NCBI GenBank assembly: GCA_022778785.1
Contig: JALFSO010000086.1
Location: 1 to 64,000, forward strand
Reading direction: 5' to 3'
Length of the DNA stretch: 64,000 nt
Origin: Dysosmobacter sp.
GTDB lineage: Bacteria; Bacillota; Clostridia; Oscillospirales; Oscillospiraceae
The notes beneath the pieces were generated by a model. That model saw only the letters and a list, made by a program, of their open reading frames with translations, was not told the origin of the DNA and did not search any database. Shown here piece after piece: positions 51,752 through 60,648 of the stretch. A program made the translations under genes and the position numbers. Numbering within the stretch: position 1 is the first letter of the stretch; the number at the start of each line of letters is the position of its first letter.

Positions 51752-52999
51752 TTACCGCACCTGGCCCTCGCCGTAGACCACGTATTTGCAGCTGGTCAGC
51801 TCCTCCAGGCCCATAGGGCCCCGGGCGTGCATCTTCTGGGTGGAGATGCCGATCTCCGCTCCCAGGCCGAACTCACCGCCGTCGGTGAACCGGGTGGAGG
51901 CATTGACGTACACCGCCGCTGCGTCCACCGCGTCCAGGAAATGCTGAGCTGTAAAGTAGTTTGCTGTTACAATAGCCTCAGAGTGGCCCGTGCCGTGGGC
52001 GTTGATGAAGTCGATGGCCTCTGCCGCGTCCTTCACGATTCGGACTGCCAGGATGTAGTCGCCGTACTCGCTGTCCCAGTCCGCTTCCACGGCAGGCACG
52101 CCCCGGCTGCCCAGAATGCCCAGCGCCGTCTCGTCGCACCGCAGCTCCACATGGTATTCGTCCAGCAGGGGGACGGCCTTTTCCAGAAACGCCGCCGCCA
52201 CATCCTCCTGGATCAGGACGCATTCCGCCGCGTTGCAGACGGAGGGCCGGGAGCATTTGGCATTCACGAGAATGCGGGCGCCCATGTCCAGGTCCGCCTC
52301 CCGGTCGATATACACATGGCAGACGCCCTCGCCGGTGCGGATGACCGGCACGCTGGCCTCCTTTGCCACGGCCCGGATCAGATTGGCGCCGCCCCGGGGG
52401 ATCAGCACGTCCACATAGCCGTCTAGGTGCATCAGTTCGTTGGCGGTCTCATGGCTGGTGTCCTGCACCAGAGAGACGCAGTCCGCCGGAAGCCCGGCGC
52501 TCTCCAGGGCCTGGCGCATCAGCTCCGTCACGCAGCGGTTGGAGCGGATGGCCTCCTTGCCGCCCCGGAGGATGCAGGCATTGCCGGATTTCAGGCACAG
52601 CGCCGCCGCGTCCACGGTGACGTTGGGCCGGGCCTCAAAGATGATGGCGATGACGCCCAGGGGCACCCGGCGGCGTCCGATGATGAGGCCGTTGGGACGG
52701 GTCTCCATCCGGTCCACCTTGCCGATGGGGTCCGGAAGGGCCGCCACCTGCCGCACACCGGCCACGATGCCCGCCACCCGCTCCGGGGTCAGGGTCAGAC
52801 GGTCCAGCAGGGCAGGGCGCAGCCCCGCCTCTCTGGCAGCGTCCAGATCCTGGGCGTTGGCCGCCAGCCACTCGTCCTGCCGGGCTTCCAGTGTCTTCGC
52901 AATGGCCTCCAGGGCCGCGTTCTTCTTTGCTGTACCGGCGGTAGCCAGTACCCGGGAGGCGGTCCGTGCCGCCGCTCCCTGCTGCTGCAATGCTGTCAT
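51752..52999 (-). CDS. proA: gamma-glutamyl phosphate reductase
   Basis: ProA reduces gamma-glutamyl phosphate to the semialdehyde with NADPH. The 415-residue product has RRVPLGVIAIIFEARPNVTVDAAALCLKSGN and the catalytic Cys in ILVNAKCSRPSVCNAAE (aldehyde dehydrogenase fold). The C-terminal FGLGAEIGISTQKMHARGPMGLEELT is typical. It follows proB by 39 bp, the normal order of the two-step gateway to proline. Confidence 0.96.
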   Translation of the reverse strand: MTALQQQGAAARTASRVLATAGTAKKNAALEAIAKTLEARQDEWLAANAQDLDAAREAGLRPALLDRLTLTPERVAGIVAGVRQVAALPDPIGKVDRMETRPNGLIIGRRRVPLGVIAIIFEARPNVTVDAAALCLKSGNACILRGGKEAIRSNRCVTELMRQALESAGLPADCVSLVQDTSHETANELMHLDGYVDVLIPRGGANLIRAVAKEASVPVIRTGEGVCHVYIDREADLDMGARILVNAKCSRPSVCNAAECVLIQEDVAAAFLEKAVPLLDEYHVELRCDETALGILGSRGVPAVEADWDSEYGDYILAVRIVKDAAEAIDFINAHGTGHSEAIVTANYFTAQHFLDAVDAAAVYVNASTRFTDGGEFGLGAEIGISTQKMHARGPMGLEELTSCKYVVYGEGQVR

Positions 53000-53038
53000 A
53001 AAATCATTCCTTTCATCGGTCGGACCGTCCGCCTTCCG

Positions 53039-53854
53039 TCAGTGCTCCTCCCGGCCGGACGCCAGGAACCGCGTTCCAATATCCTCGCCCGCCACGATGC
53101 GGTAGAGGTCATCCATTCGTGCACCGTTGGTGATGACCATGTCGCATCCGGCTCCCATAGCGATGCGGGCGGCGGAGAGCTTGGTGGCCATGCCGCCGGT
53201 GCCCCGCCAGGTACCGGCACCGCCGGCCATCTCCAGGATCTCCGGCGTCAGGGCCGGGACCCGGTGGATCAGCTGCGCCTCCGGATGGGTATGGGGGTCC
53301 GCCTCGTAAAGCCCGTCGATGTCGCTGAGGAGGATCAGCAGATCCGCATTGCAGAGCTTCGCCACGATGGCGGACAGCGTGTCGTTGTCGCCCAGCACCT
53401 TATGGCGGCCGGTCTCGATCTCCGCCGAGGAGACGGAGTCGTTCTCATTCACAACAGGGATGACGCCCATCTCCAGCAGGGCGGAGAAGGTGTTGGACAG
53501 ATGCTCCGCCCGGACGGGATCATCCACGTCGTCGCCCGTCAGCAGGATCTGGGCTACGGAGCGGTTGTACTCGGAGAACAGCTTGTCGTAGATGTGCATG
53601 ATCCGACACTGACCGACAGCGGCGGCGGCCTGCTTCATCCGCAACTCCTTGGGCCGCTCCGGCAGGGACAGCTTGGCGGTGCCCACGGCGATGGCGCCGG
53701 AGGACACCAGGATCACCTCATGGCCGTAGCCGCTGAGGTCCGCCAGCACCCGGATGAGACGCTCCATGCTCTGCAAATTCAGCGATCCGGTGTCATGGGT
53801 CAGGGTGGAGGTGCCCACCTTCACCACGATCCGATAACAGGTTTTCTTCCACAT
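53039..53854 (-). CDS. proB: glutamate 5-kinase
   Basis: ProB phosphorylates glutamate, the first proline step. The 271-residue product has VVKVGTSTLTHDTG, VILVSSGAIAVG, VPVVNENDSVSSAE-type residues and GGMATKLSAARIAM in the amino acid kinase domain. It lacks the C-terminal PUA domain of long forms. AAAGGAG precedes the start at 53854. It heads the proB-proA-DUF1963-proC unit. Confidence 0.95.
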   Translation of the reverse strand: MWKKTCYRIVVKVGTSTLTHDTGSLNLQSMERLIRVLADLSGYGHEVILVSSGAIAVGTAKLSLPERPKELRMKQAAAAVGQCRIMHIYDKLFSEYNRSVAQILLTGDDVDDPVRAEHLSNTFSALLEMGVIPVVNENDSVSSAEIETGRHKVLGDNDTLSAIVAKLCNADLLILLSDIDGLYEADPHTHPEAQLIHRVPALTPEILEMAGGAGTWRGTGGMATKLSAARIAMGAGCDMVITNGARMDDLYRIVAGEDIGTRFLASGREEH

Positions 53855-53910
53855 GATATGTAACTCCTTTCAGGAAAACGATTGAATCATCATTCATAAA
53901 TAGCGATAAA

Positions 53911-53939
53911 ATTATACCACAGGAAAAAGAAAAAGGAAA
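53911..53939 (-). promoter_or_regulatory. probable promoter of the proline operon
   Basis: On the minus strand TATAAT lies at 53916-53911. A weak -35 (TTTCCT, 53939-53934) lies 17 bp upstream. The AT-rich stretch separates it from the divergent protease gene. Confidence 0.45.
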
Positions 53940-54002
53940 GCGGATGAAAACAGGAAGAGGGGTTAAGAATACATAACAAAATCAAGGAAATGGAGAGCAG
54001 CT

Positions 54003-54734
54003 ATGACAGAACAGACGAAAGCCGGCGAGACCCCCGCCGAGAAAGACCAGGACAATACCGCACCCCGGACCCAACAGCTGGTTGACCTGGGGAGCGCCGT
54101 CACCCGGACGGCCCACGGGAACATCTACTGTCTCACCGTGGTGGGACAGATCGAGGGCCACATGACGGCCGGGCAGAACACCAAGACCACAAAGTACGAG
54201 CACGTCATGCCGCTGCTGGCGTCTCTGGAGGAGAACGACGACATCGCAGGGGTCCTGTTCCTGCTGAACACCGTGGGCGGGGACGTGGAAGCGGGCCTGG
54301 GCATTGCGGAGCTGATCTCCGGGATGCGGAAGCCCACGGTATCCCTGGTACTGGGCGGCAGCCATTCCATCGGCGTGCCGCTGGCGGTGGCGGCCAAGAC
54401 CAGCTTCGCCGTGCCCTCAGCGGCCATGACCATCCATCCGGTGCGGATGAGCGGCACCGTCATTGCCGCCCCTCAGACCTACAACTATTTCGACCGGCTC
54501 CAGGAGCGTATCGTGGACTTCGTTGCCCGCAACAGCCGCATCAGCCGGAAGGATTTTCTGAATCTGATGCTGAAGACCGGAGAGATGGCCGCCGACGTGG
54601 GCAGCGTCATTTATGGACAGGAGGCTGTCCGGCTGGGCCTCATCGACCAGGTAGGCGGTCTGGCTGATGCGCTGGAGGACCTGTACCGTCAGATCGACGA
54701 GGGGAAAAAGGAGTGCGGGGAGAGACAGGGATGA
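54003..54734 (+). CDS. ClpP-like serine protease (TepA family)
   Basis: The 243-residue product has the ClpP/crotonase-type fold of the TepA group: GVLFLLNTVGGDVEAGLGI, the catalytic Ser in GGSHSIGVPLAV and His in MTIHPVR. Residues 1-35 are charged and disordered. TepA of Bacillus is a soluble ClpP-like protein tied to secretion and spore formation. It has no ATPase partner nearby. The start follows GGAGAG. The stop falls in a terminator stem. Confidence 0.85.
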   Translation: MTEQTKAGETPAEKDQDNTAPRTQQLVDLGSAVTRTAHGNIYCLTVVGQIEGHMTAGQNTKTTKYEHVMPLLASLEENDDIAGVLFLLNTVGGDVEAGLGIAELISGMRKPTVSLVLGGSHSIGVPLAVAAKTSFAVPSAAMTIHPVRMSGTVIAAPQTYNYFDRLQERIVDFVARNSRISRKDFLNLMLKTGEMAADVGSVIYGQEAVRLGLIDQVGGLADALEDLYRQIDEGKKECGERQG

Positions 54735-54757
54735 CCTGTCTCTCCCCCGGTGTTTTT
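54717..54757 (+). terminator. terminator after the ClpP-like gene
   Basis: GGGGAGAGACAGG (54717-54729) pairs with 54735-54747. CCGGTG then TTTTT (54753-54757). The stop codon lies within the stem. Confidence 0.6.
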
Positions 54758-55134
54758 CAAATCCGCTCTCTTTCGTCAGCAACATCCGCTTCCTCCGGCA
54801 GAGGCGGGCGGACATATGGGATCAGGCGCGGGAGGACGGCGCCGTATTGCCGGTAATTCTCCTGCCCCTGGAGCAGGGTCAGACCGTGGTTCTCGTCGCT
54901 GGGCTCGTTTTCACAGCGGAGGAACACGTCGTTCTCCCAGAAGCAGACCGGACAGATATAGGCGATGGCGTCCACTGCCGGAACGGGCAGCGTCCGGCAT
55001 CCGCAGCAGGGGCAGGGAAACCGGCCATGAACTGCCTCCACCTCCGGACGCCGGATATCATCGCGCAGGTCAGGCCCGCCGATGACTGTTCTTTCCTTGG
55101 GAAGAACCTGCTTTTTGGGCTGGCTCATAATCAT
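54757..55134 (-). CDS. CPCC-type cysteine-rich protein
   Basis: The 125-residue product has the CPCCGCRTL motif and a second CPVCFWEND (about 37-65), typical of the small 'Cys-rich CPCC' family, probably a zinc-binding fold of unknown function. The C-terminal part is Pro/Glu-rich. The start is ATG at 55134 or 55128, with AAGGGAG upstream; I use the first. It reads toward the protease gene and shares its terminator region. Confidence 0.75.
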   Translation of the reverse strand: MIMSQPKKQVLPKERTVIGGPDLRDDIRRPEVEAVHGRFPCPCCGCRTLPVPAVDAIAYICPVCFWENDVFLRCENEPSDENHGLTLLQGQENYRQYGAVLPRLIPYVRPPLPEEADVADERERI

Positions 55135-55233
55135 TCCGCTCCCTTCCTTTTGGGACAAGCCATACAGTTGCACTTGCGCTGTCCCGGAAAAAATGATAAC
55201 ATATACAATGATAAAATGGAAGGGGAGAGGCAG

Positions 55234-56004
55234 ATGCTGTTAGCCATCGATATGGGCAACTCCACCACCTCTGTGGGGCTGTTCGACTGGGAGAAGAAAC
55301 TGCAATTTTTGGCCACACTGGACACGGACAGCCGCAAAACGGCGGATCAGATCTGCGTCGATCTGATGAATCTGTTCGCCCTCTATCACTATGATCTTCA
55401 CGATGTCACCGGCGCCATCCTGTGCAGCGTGGTACCTCCCAGCAACTTTATGATGGAAAAGGGCCTGACCCGTCTTCTGGGCCGTCCGCCCATGGTGGTG
55501 GGTCCCGGCGTCAAGACCGGGCTGAATATCCGCATGGAGAACCAGACCCAGATGGGCGCGGACATCGTGGCGGACGCAGTCTCGGCGCTGGAGAAGTTCT
55601 CGCCGCCCATCGTCACCATCGACATGGGCACCGCCACCACCATCGGCGTCATCTCCAAGGGACGGAACTATGAGGGCGGACTGCTGCTGCCCGGCGTTAG
55701 CGTATCGCTGGCGGCCCTGAGCCACAGTACCGCCCAGTTGCCGGACATCTCGTTCCAGCGTCCCAAGACCCTCATCGGCAAGAACACCGTGGACTGTATG
55801 CGCTCCGGCATCGTCTACGGCACTGCTGGCATGCTGGACGGCATCATCGACCGCATCCGGGAGGAGTTCCCCGGACAGGAGATCACCGTGGTGGCCACCG
55901 GGGGTAACGCGCCCGTGATTGTGAAGTACTGCCGCAACAAGATCATCTATGACAAATACCTGCTGATGGAGGGTCTTTGGACCATTTGGCAGAAAAACAA
56001 GTGA
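55234..56004 (+). CDS. coaX: type III pantothenate kinase
   Basis: CoaX phosphorylates pantothenate, the first CoA step. The 256-residue product has the N-terminal MLLAIDMGNSTTSVGLF (ATPase-like phosphate 1), a middle GADIVADAVSALEKF, TIDMGTATTIGVI and near the end VVATGGNAPVI. GGGGAGAGG precedes the ATG at 55234. It links to the CoaE domain at 46829-48499 as the other CoA gene of the window. The longer frame from 54667 overlaps other genes and is rejected. Confidence 0.94.
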   Translation: MLLAIDMGNSTTSVGLFDWEKKLQFLATLDTDSRKTADQICVDLMNLFALYHYDLHDVTGAILCSVVPPSNFMMEKGLTRLLGRPPMVVGPGVKTGLNIRMENQTQMGADIVADAVSALEKFSPPIVTIDMGTATTIGVISKGRNYEGGLLLPGVSVSLAALSHSTAQLPDISFQRPKTLIGKNTVDCMRSGIVYGTAGMLDGIIDRIREEFPGQEITVVATGGNAPVIVKYCRNKIIYDKYLLMEGLWTIWQKNK

Positions 56005-56006
56005 CA

Positions 56007-56044
56007 GAAAACGTCCGGCACGGGATCGCTCCCGCGCCGGACGT
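56007..56044 (-). terminator. terminator of the SLH-deacetylase gene
   Basis: ACGTCCGGC-a-CGGGA (56011-56025) pairs with 56030-56044 with one bulge. On the minus strand TTTTCTGT follows. It may also stop coaX transcription. Confidence 0.65.
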
Positions 56045-56048
56045 TCTG

Positions 56049-57407
56049 TTATCCCTGATAGCCGTACTGCCGCAGCAGCTCCACCACACTGCCGTTCTGG
56101 AAATCCATTCCGATGCGGTCCATCCGCCGCAAAGTCTCAGGTTTTCCCGGGATCACTTCTGCGATGCCGTTTCGGGTGGTCAGGGTGACTTTCGCACCGT
56201 GGTCTGCCATGACAGCGTCAGCCATGGCGTTGTTCATGCCCCTGGGGTAGGTATAGACCTGGGGCCGGACGCCAGTCTGCTTCTTCACCTCGGCCATGAT
56301 CTTCTCCGTGTCCTCGTCCAGCACCCGGATATAATCCTCCCAGCTCTCATCCTCCAGCTTCAGAACGCCCAGCCGTCCGCCCTCGGCGGAATGGTCGCCG
56401 TGGAGATCGGAGGCGTGGGCCTGGAAGGACACCAGACCGCTGGACTGCATCTCCCGCACCTCATCCCAGCTCAGGCTCCACTCCGCGCTCTCCATGGCGG
56501 CGCCGATGAGGGAAATCTCCGCCTTCATCCCCAGCTCCCGCAGGATGGGATACACATAGGTGTAGTTGCTGTGGTAGCCATCGTCGATGGAGATGACGAT
56601 GGGCTTGTCCGGCAGGGGCGTGCCGTTCTCCGCGTAGTCGATGAGCTGGGAGAAGAAGACCGTGTGGAACCCGGCGTTTTTCAGCTCCTCCATCTGCGCC
56701 CGGAACTGCTCCGGCGTCTTGGAATAGCCCTGTCCCAGATAGGATACGTCGTGGTACATGAGGACGGGGACCTGCACGCCATCGCCTCCGGCGGCGCGGT
56801 CTTTGTCCCGCAGGCGGAGGGCCCCGGCGATCAGCGCGGCGGATTCCGCTCGGGTCATGGTGTCATGTGGCAGGAAGCGCCCACTTTCGTCGCCGTCCAT
56901 CAGGCCCAGCCGCCGGACCGTCCGCACATAGGGCTTGTATTCGTCCCCCACATTCGCCTGGTCCCGGAAGGCGGGCGCGAACAGGAACGTACTCTCCTCA
57001 GGAAGCAGGCTTCGGAGCACCAGCATCGCCGCCAGTTCCCGGGTGACAGGCTCCGTCCAGCTGTCCCGGGTGATCTCATCCGGACTGAACCAGCCCCGAA
57101 GGGAGGCATAGGCCATGGAGGGCTCCGCCCAGTCGCTTCCGCCCTGTAAATTCCGGTCATCCAGGCCGGCAGCCCGGCAGAGCATGGACACAAAGACCTG
57201 TCGGCTGGTGACGGCGTCCGGCGAGAAGCTCTCGCCGTCGCCCTGGAGGATGCCCCGCTCCTGCAGGTACATCACGTCGCTGTAGGCCCAGTGGCTCTCG
57301 GGCACATCGTCAAAGGCGGCTGCTGCCGTCCAGAGCGCCAGCCCATTCACACACAGCGCGATGGTCAGACACAGCGCGGAGAGGCTGCGCAGCCAGATAC
57401 GTATCAT
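56049..57407 (-). CDS. SLH-domain polysaccharide deacetylase, secreted
   Basis: The 452-residue product starts with a signal peptide (SLSALCLTIALCVNGLALWTAAAA), then SLH-type repeats (FDDVPESHWAYSDVMYL, about 32; a second around 90; a third around 145) that anchor to the wall. From about 215 a NodB/polysaccharide deacetylase domain follows, with VPVLMYHDVS, VISIDDGYHSNYT (metal Asp) and VYTYPRGM. It probably acts on peptidoglycan or a secondary wall glycan. AAAGGAGG precedes the start. Confidence 0.92.
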   Translation of the reverse strand: MIRIWLRSLSALCLTIALCVNGLALWTAAAAFDDVPESHWAYSDVMYLQERGILQGDGESFSPDAVTSRQVFVSMLCRAAGLDDRNLQGGSDWAEPSMAYASLRGWFSPDEITRDSWTEPVTRELAAMLVLRSLLPEESTFLFAPAFRDQANVGDEYKPYVRTVRRLGLMDGDESGRFLPHDTMTRAESAALIAGALRLRDKDRAAGGDGVQVPVLMYHDVSYLGQGYSKTPEQFRAQMEELKNAGFHTVFFSQLIDYAENGTPLPDKPIVISIDDGYHSNYTYVYPILRELGMKAEISLIGAAMESAEWSLSWDEVREMQSSGLVSFQAHASDLHGDHSAEGGRLGVLKLEDESWEDYIRVLDEDTEKIMAEVKKQTGVRPQVYTYPRGMNNAMADAVMADHGAKVTLTTRNGIAEVIPGKPETLRRMDRIGMDFQNGSVVELLRQYGYQG

Positions 57408-57450
57408 GGTTTAAAATGCCTCCTTTGTATACGGTTCCATTTCTGCTGAT

Positions 57451-57483
57451 AAGAAAGGGGAGTGGCGGTGATCCGCCGCTCCC
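57451..57483 (-). terminator. terminator of the phosphofructokinase gene
   Basis: GGGAG-t-GGCGG (57458-57468) pairs with 57473-57483 around a 4-nt loop. On the minus strand CTTTCTT follows. Confidence 0.6.
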
Positions 57484-57550
57484 TCTATCGTTTCTCTAAA
57501 AGGCCGGAGATAATCTGACAAAATTTTCGATGATAGGAAACCCGGATGGC

Positions 57551-58789
57551 TTACTTCGCCAAGACCTTCTTCAGGCGGGCAAAGCGGGGCAGGGAATCCT
57601 CCTTGGGCAGCTTGGGTTCGCCCTGGATCAGGGGCAGCACGTAGTCGATGAAGGGACGCTCCACACCGTTGTGCTCCGCGTTGATCCACTCCAGGGGGAC
57701 CTTCTTCTCGGTGTTGGCCACATCGGTCAGAGGCAGCAGCTTGGTGCGGCAGACGTACTTGCCGTCCTGGATATCCCGCTCAAAGCCCACCATCTTGTCG
57801 GTGATGCCGGCCACGGCGTTCTCCACGGCGGCCTTACCGGACATATAGGACTCCTCGATATCGGTCTCGGAGGCCAGATGGGCGCCGCAGCGCTGCAGCA
57901 GGCTCAGCTCGATGCCACGGACCTTGGCGCCGGTCCGCTCCTTGACAATGGCGGCCAGAGTGGTGGCCAGACCGCCCAGCTGGGCATGGCCGAAGCCGTC
58001 GGTGGCAGAGGTCTTGGCCTCGGAGACGAAGGAGCCGTCGGCATAGTGGATGCCCTCGGAGACGGCCACCATGCAGTTGCCCTTCTCTTTATAGATGCGC
58101 TCCACGTCGGCCAGGAACTTCTCCATGTCGAAGTCCACCTCGGGCAGGTACACCAGGTCGGGACCGGCGCCGTAGACGGTGGCCAGAGCGGCAGCACCCG
58201 CCAGCCAGCCGGCGTGACGGCCCATAATCTCGATGATGCAGACCATGCCGGTGTCATAGACGCGGGCGTCCTGATAGACCTCCATGCAGCTGGTGGCGAT
58301 ATACTTGGCGGCAGAGGCGAAGCCGGGGCAGTGGTCGGTGCCGAACAGATCGTTGTCGATGGTCTTGGGCACGCCCATGACGCGGCACTCATAGCCAACC
58401 TTCTGCATGTACTTGCTGATCTTGTTGCAGGTATCCATGGAGTCGTTTCCGCCGTTGTAGAAGAAGTAGCGCACGTCGTACTTCTTGAAGATCTCCAGGA
58501 TGCGCTTGTAGTCGGTGTCGTCCACCTCCGGATCCGCCATCTTATAGCGGCAGGAACCCAGGGCAGAGGAGGGAGTGTACTTCAGCAGTTCCAGCTCCGC
58601 GGGATCCTCCTGGCCGATATCGAACAGCCGGTCATTCAGTACGCCCTTGATGCCGTGCTCCGCGCCCAGAACGCGGGTGATGTTGGGATTCTTCAACGCA
58701 GTGTCAAAAACGCCGTAGGCGCTGGCGTTGATAACGGAAGTGGGGCCGCCGGACTGGCCGAAAATACAAGCGCCTTTCAATTCACTCAT
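57551..58789 (-). CDS. pfp: 6-phosphofructokinase, probably PPi-dependent
   Basis: The enzyme makes fructose 1,6-bisphosphate. The 412-residue product shows GQSGGPTSVINAS near the start, YNGGNDSMDT (about 107) and PKTIDNDL (about 140), and a conserved IEIMGRHAGW. ATP-dependent enzymes usually carry GGDGS and PGTIDND; Asp and Lys at those two positions are the known markers for pyrophosphate-dependent PFK. So the phosphoryl donor is predicted to be PPi. It is divergent from aldolase and has its own promoter. Confidence 0.88.
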   Translation of the reverse strand: MSELKGACIFGQSGGPTSVINASAYGVFDTALKNPNITRVLGAEHGIKGVLNDRLFDIGQEDPAELELLKYTPSSALGSCRYKMADPEVDDTDYKRILEIFKKYDVRYFFYNGGNDSMDTCNKISKYMQKVGYECRVMGVPKTIDNDLFGTDHCPGFASAAKYIATSCMEVYQDARVYDTGMVCIIEIMGRHAGWLAGAAALATVYGAGPDLVYLPEVDFDMEKFLADVERIYKEKGNCMVAVSEGIHYADGSFVSEAKTSATDGFGHAQLGGLATTLAAIVKERTGAKVRGIELSLLQRCGAHLASETDIEESYMSGKAAVENAVAGITDKMVGFERDIQDGKYVCRTKLLPLTDVANTEKKVPLEWINAEHNGVERPFIDYVLPLIQGEPKLPKEDSLPRFARLKKVLAK

Positions 58790-58866
58790 AACAGAAAACT
58801 CCTCCTAAAAATCGTTGAATACGCAGGTGCTGAATCTCACACGGAGCGATCGTCCATGTTCTTCCT

Positions 58867-58895
58867 ATCATAACATTGTGAAATTCAAATGTAAA
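58867..58895 (-). promoter_or_regulatory. promoter of pfp (minus strand)
   Basis: On the minus strand TTTACA (58895-58890), 17 bp, TATGAT (58872-58867). It lies in the same AT-rich patch as the aldolase promoter. Confidence 0.6.
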
Positions 58896-58898
58896 TAC

Positions 58899-58926
58899 TT
58901 GCATTTTATTTTTATTGTGATATTAT
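58899..58926 (+). promoter_or_regulatory. promoter of the aldolase gene
   Basis: TTGCAT (58899-58904), 16 bp, TATTAT (58921-58926). It is back-to-back with the pfp promoter, and their -35 boxes are only 3 bp apart. A leader of about 90 nt follows before the ATG. Confidence 0.6.
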
Positions 58927-59025
58927 CATAGAAGAAAATCGTTTGCTTCTTTTTTCTATTGGGATACCTTTACCCGACGGAAAGGGGAGTTGGACGGAAA
59001 TAAGATGTAATTTGGAGATGATACT

Positions 59026-59994
59026 ATGCCACTGGTCACTACTACCGAGATGTTCAAGAAAGCCTATGACGGCGGCTACGCGGTCGGCGCTTTCAACGTC
59101 AACAACATGGAGATCGTTCAGGGCATCACTGAGGCTGCTCAGGAACTGAAGGCTCCCCTGATCCTGCAGGTTTCTAAGGGTGCCCGTGCCTATGCCAACC
59201 ACACCTATCTGGTGAAGCTGGTGGAGGCCGCTGTTATCGAGTGCCCCGATATTCCCATCGCCCTGCATCTGGACCACGGCCCCGATTTCGAGACCTGCAA
59301 GTCCTGCATCGACGGCGGCTTCACTTCCGTCATGATCGACGCCAGCAGCAAGCCCTTCGAAGAGAACATCGAGATCACCAAGAAGGTCGTGGAGTATGCC
59401 CACGATCACGGTGTTGTGGTCGAGGCTGAGCTGGGCACCCTGGCCGGCATCGAGGACGACGTGAAGGTCAGCGCCGCTGATTCCTCCTACACCCGTCCCG
59501 AGGAGGTCGAGGAGTTCGTGACCAAGACCGGCTGCGACTCTCTGGCCATCGCCATCGGCACCAGCCACGGCGCCTACAAGTTCACCGCCGACCAGTGCAC
59601 CCGCAACGAGAAGGGCATCCTGGTTCCGCCTCCCCTGCGGTTCGACGTGCTGGAGGAGGTCTCCAAGCGCCTGCCCGGCTTCCCCATCGTGCTGCACGGC
59701 TCTTCTTCCGTTCCTCAGGACTTCGTGAAGAAGATCAACGAGTATGGCGGCAAGATGCCCGATGCCGTCGGCATCCCCGAGGAGCAGCTGCGCCACGCCG
59801 CCGAGCTGTCCGTCTGCAAGATCAACATCGACTCCGACCTGCGTCTGGCCATGACTGCCACCATCCGTGAGTACATGGCGGAGCATCCCGGCGACTTCGA
59901 TCCCCGCCAGTATCTGAAGCCCGCCCGTGCCGCCATCAAGGCTATGGTTGCCCACAAGATCGTGGACGTCCTGGGCTGCGACCATAAGGCCTGA
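59026..59994 (+). CDS. fba: class II fructose-bisphosphate aldolase
   Basis: This zinc aldolase splits fructose 1,6-bisphosphate. The 322-residue product has YAVGAFNVNNMEIVQG, the zinc site in IALHLDHGPDFETC (His), VEAELGTLAG and LPIVLHGSSSVP-type segments (FPIVLHGSSS). The start follows TTTGGAG. Codon use is noticeably biased (CTG, GAG, AAG), as expected of a highly expressed gene. It is divergent from pfp, its direct metabolic partner. Confidence 0.96.
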   Translation: MPLVTTTEMFKKAYDGGYAVGAFNVNNMEIVQGITEAAQELKAPLILQVSKGARAYANHTYLVKLVEAAVIECPDIPIALHLDHGPDFETCKSCIDGGFTSVMIDASSKPFEENIEITKKVVEYAHDHGVVVEAELGTLAGIEDDVKVSAADSSYTRPEEVEEFVTKTGCDSLAIAIGTSHGAYKFTADQCTRNEKGILVPPPLRFDVLEEVSKRLPGFPIVLHGSSSVPQDFVKKINEYGGKMPDAVGIPEEQLRHAAELSVCKINIDSDLRLAMTATIREYMAEHPGDFDPRQYLKPARAAIKAMVAHKIVDVLGCDHKA

Positions 59995-60024
59995 TTTTCC
60001 GGATCCATACAGCGATCATACATA

Positions 60025-60064
60025 AAAACGAGGAGATATCCATTGGATGTCTCCTCGTTTTTTC
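60025..60064 (+). terminator. terminator after the aldolase gene
   Basis: AAAACGAGGAGA (60025-60036) pairs with 60050-60061, with further ATCC/GGAT pairing inside, and TTTT continues to 60064. Confidence 0.85.
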
Positions 60065-60127
60065 TTTGAAAAGCCGTGTCACCCCGCCCGCATTTCCTCA
60101 TACACTAGCAGGGAAGGGGGGACCTCC

Positions 60128-60631
60128 ATGGAATTCATCCGAAGCTACGACCGCCGGGCCGCGGTGCTCTATGCCCATGAGTGGGCTTTCGGCCGGAATC
60201 CGGCGTTTTATGACTATGAGGATATCGGCGGCGACTGCACCAATTTCGCCTCTCAATGCATTTTCGCCGGCAGCGGTGTCATGAACTTCACGCCGACCTT
60301 CGGCTGGTACTATATCGACTCCAATCAGAAGGCACCGGCCTGGACCGGCGTACCGTATCTGTATAACTTTCTCACCCGGAAAACACCCTCCGTGGGACCC
60401 GTTGCGGAGGAAGTGCCCATTTGGGAGATCATGCCCGGCGATATCGTCCAGCTGAGCTTCAAGGGCGTTGCGTTTCAGCATTCTCCAGTGGTGGTCCGGG
60501 CCAACAAGCCTCAATCGCCGGAGGAGATTCTGGTGGCCGCCCACAGCTATGACGCGGATAATCGTCCGCTGTCCACCTATGAATATCAGAAGGTGCGCTA
60601 TCTTCATATCACCGGTGTGATCCGTCCGTGA
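60128..60631 (+). CDS. putative amidase-domain protein
   Basis: The 167-residue product starts MEFIRSYDRRAAVLYAHEW and has the DIGGDCTNFASQCIFAGSG motif (catalytic Cys at about 35) and the FQHSPVVVRA motif (His), the marks of the 'amidase-6'-type NlpC/P60-like domain. There is no signal peptide, so it may act inside or be spore-related. The start at 60128 has AAGGGGGG upstream. Confidence 0.83.
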   Translation: MEFIRSYDRRAAVLYAHEWAFGRNPAFYDYEDIGGDCTNFASQCIFAGSGVMNFTPTFGWYYIDSNQKAPAWTGVPYLYNFLTRKTPSVGPVAEEVPIWEIMPGDIVQLSFKGVAFQHSPVVVRANKPQSPEEILVAAHSYDADNRPLSTYEYQKVRYLHITGVIRP

Positions 60632-60648
60632 CCGTCTCAAGGACCCAG

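Noticed and set aside
54667..55233. N-terminal extension of coaX
   Set aside because: It overlaps the protease gene, a terminator and the opposite-strand CPCC gene. The family starts at the ATG at 55234.
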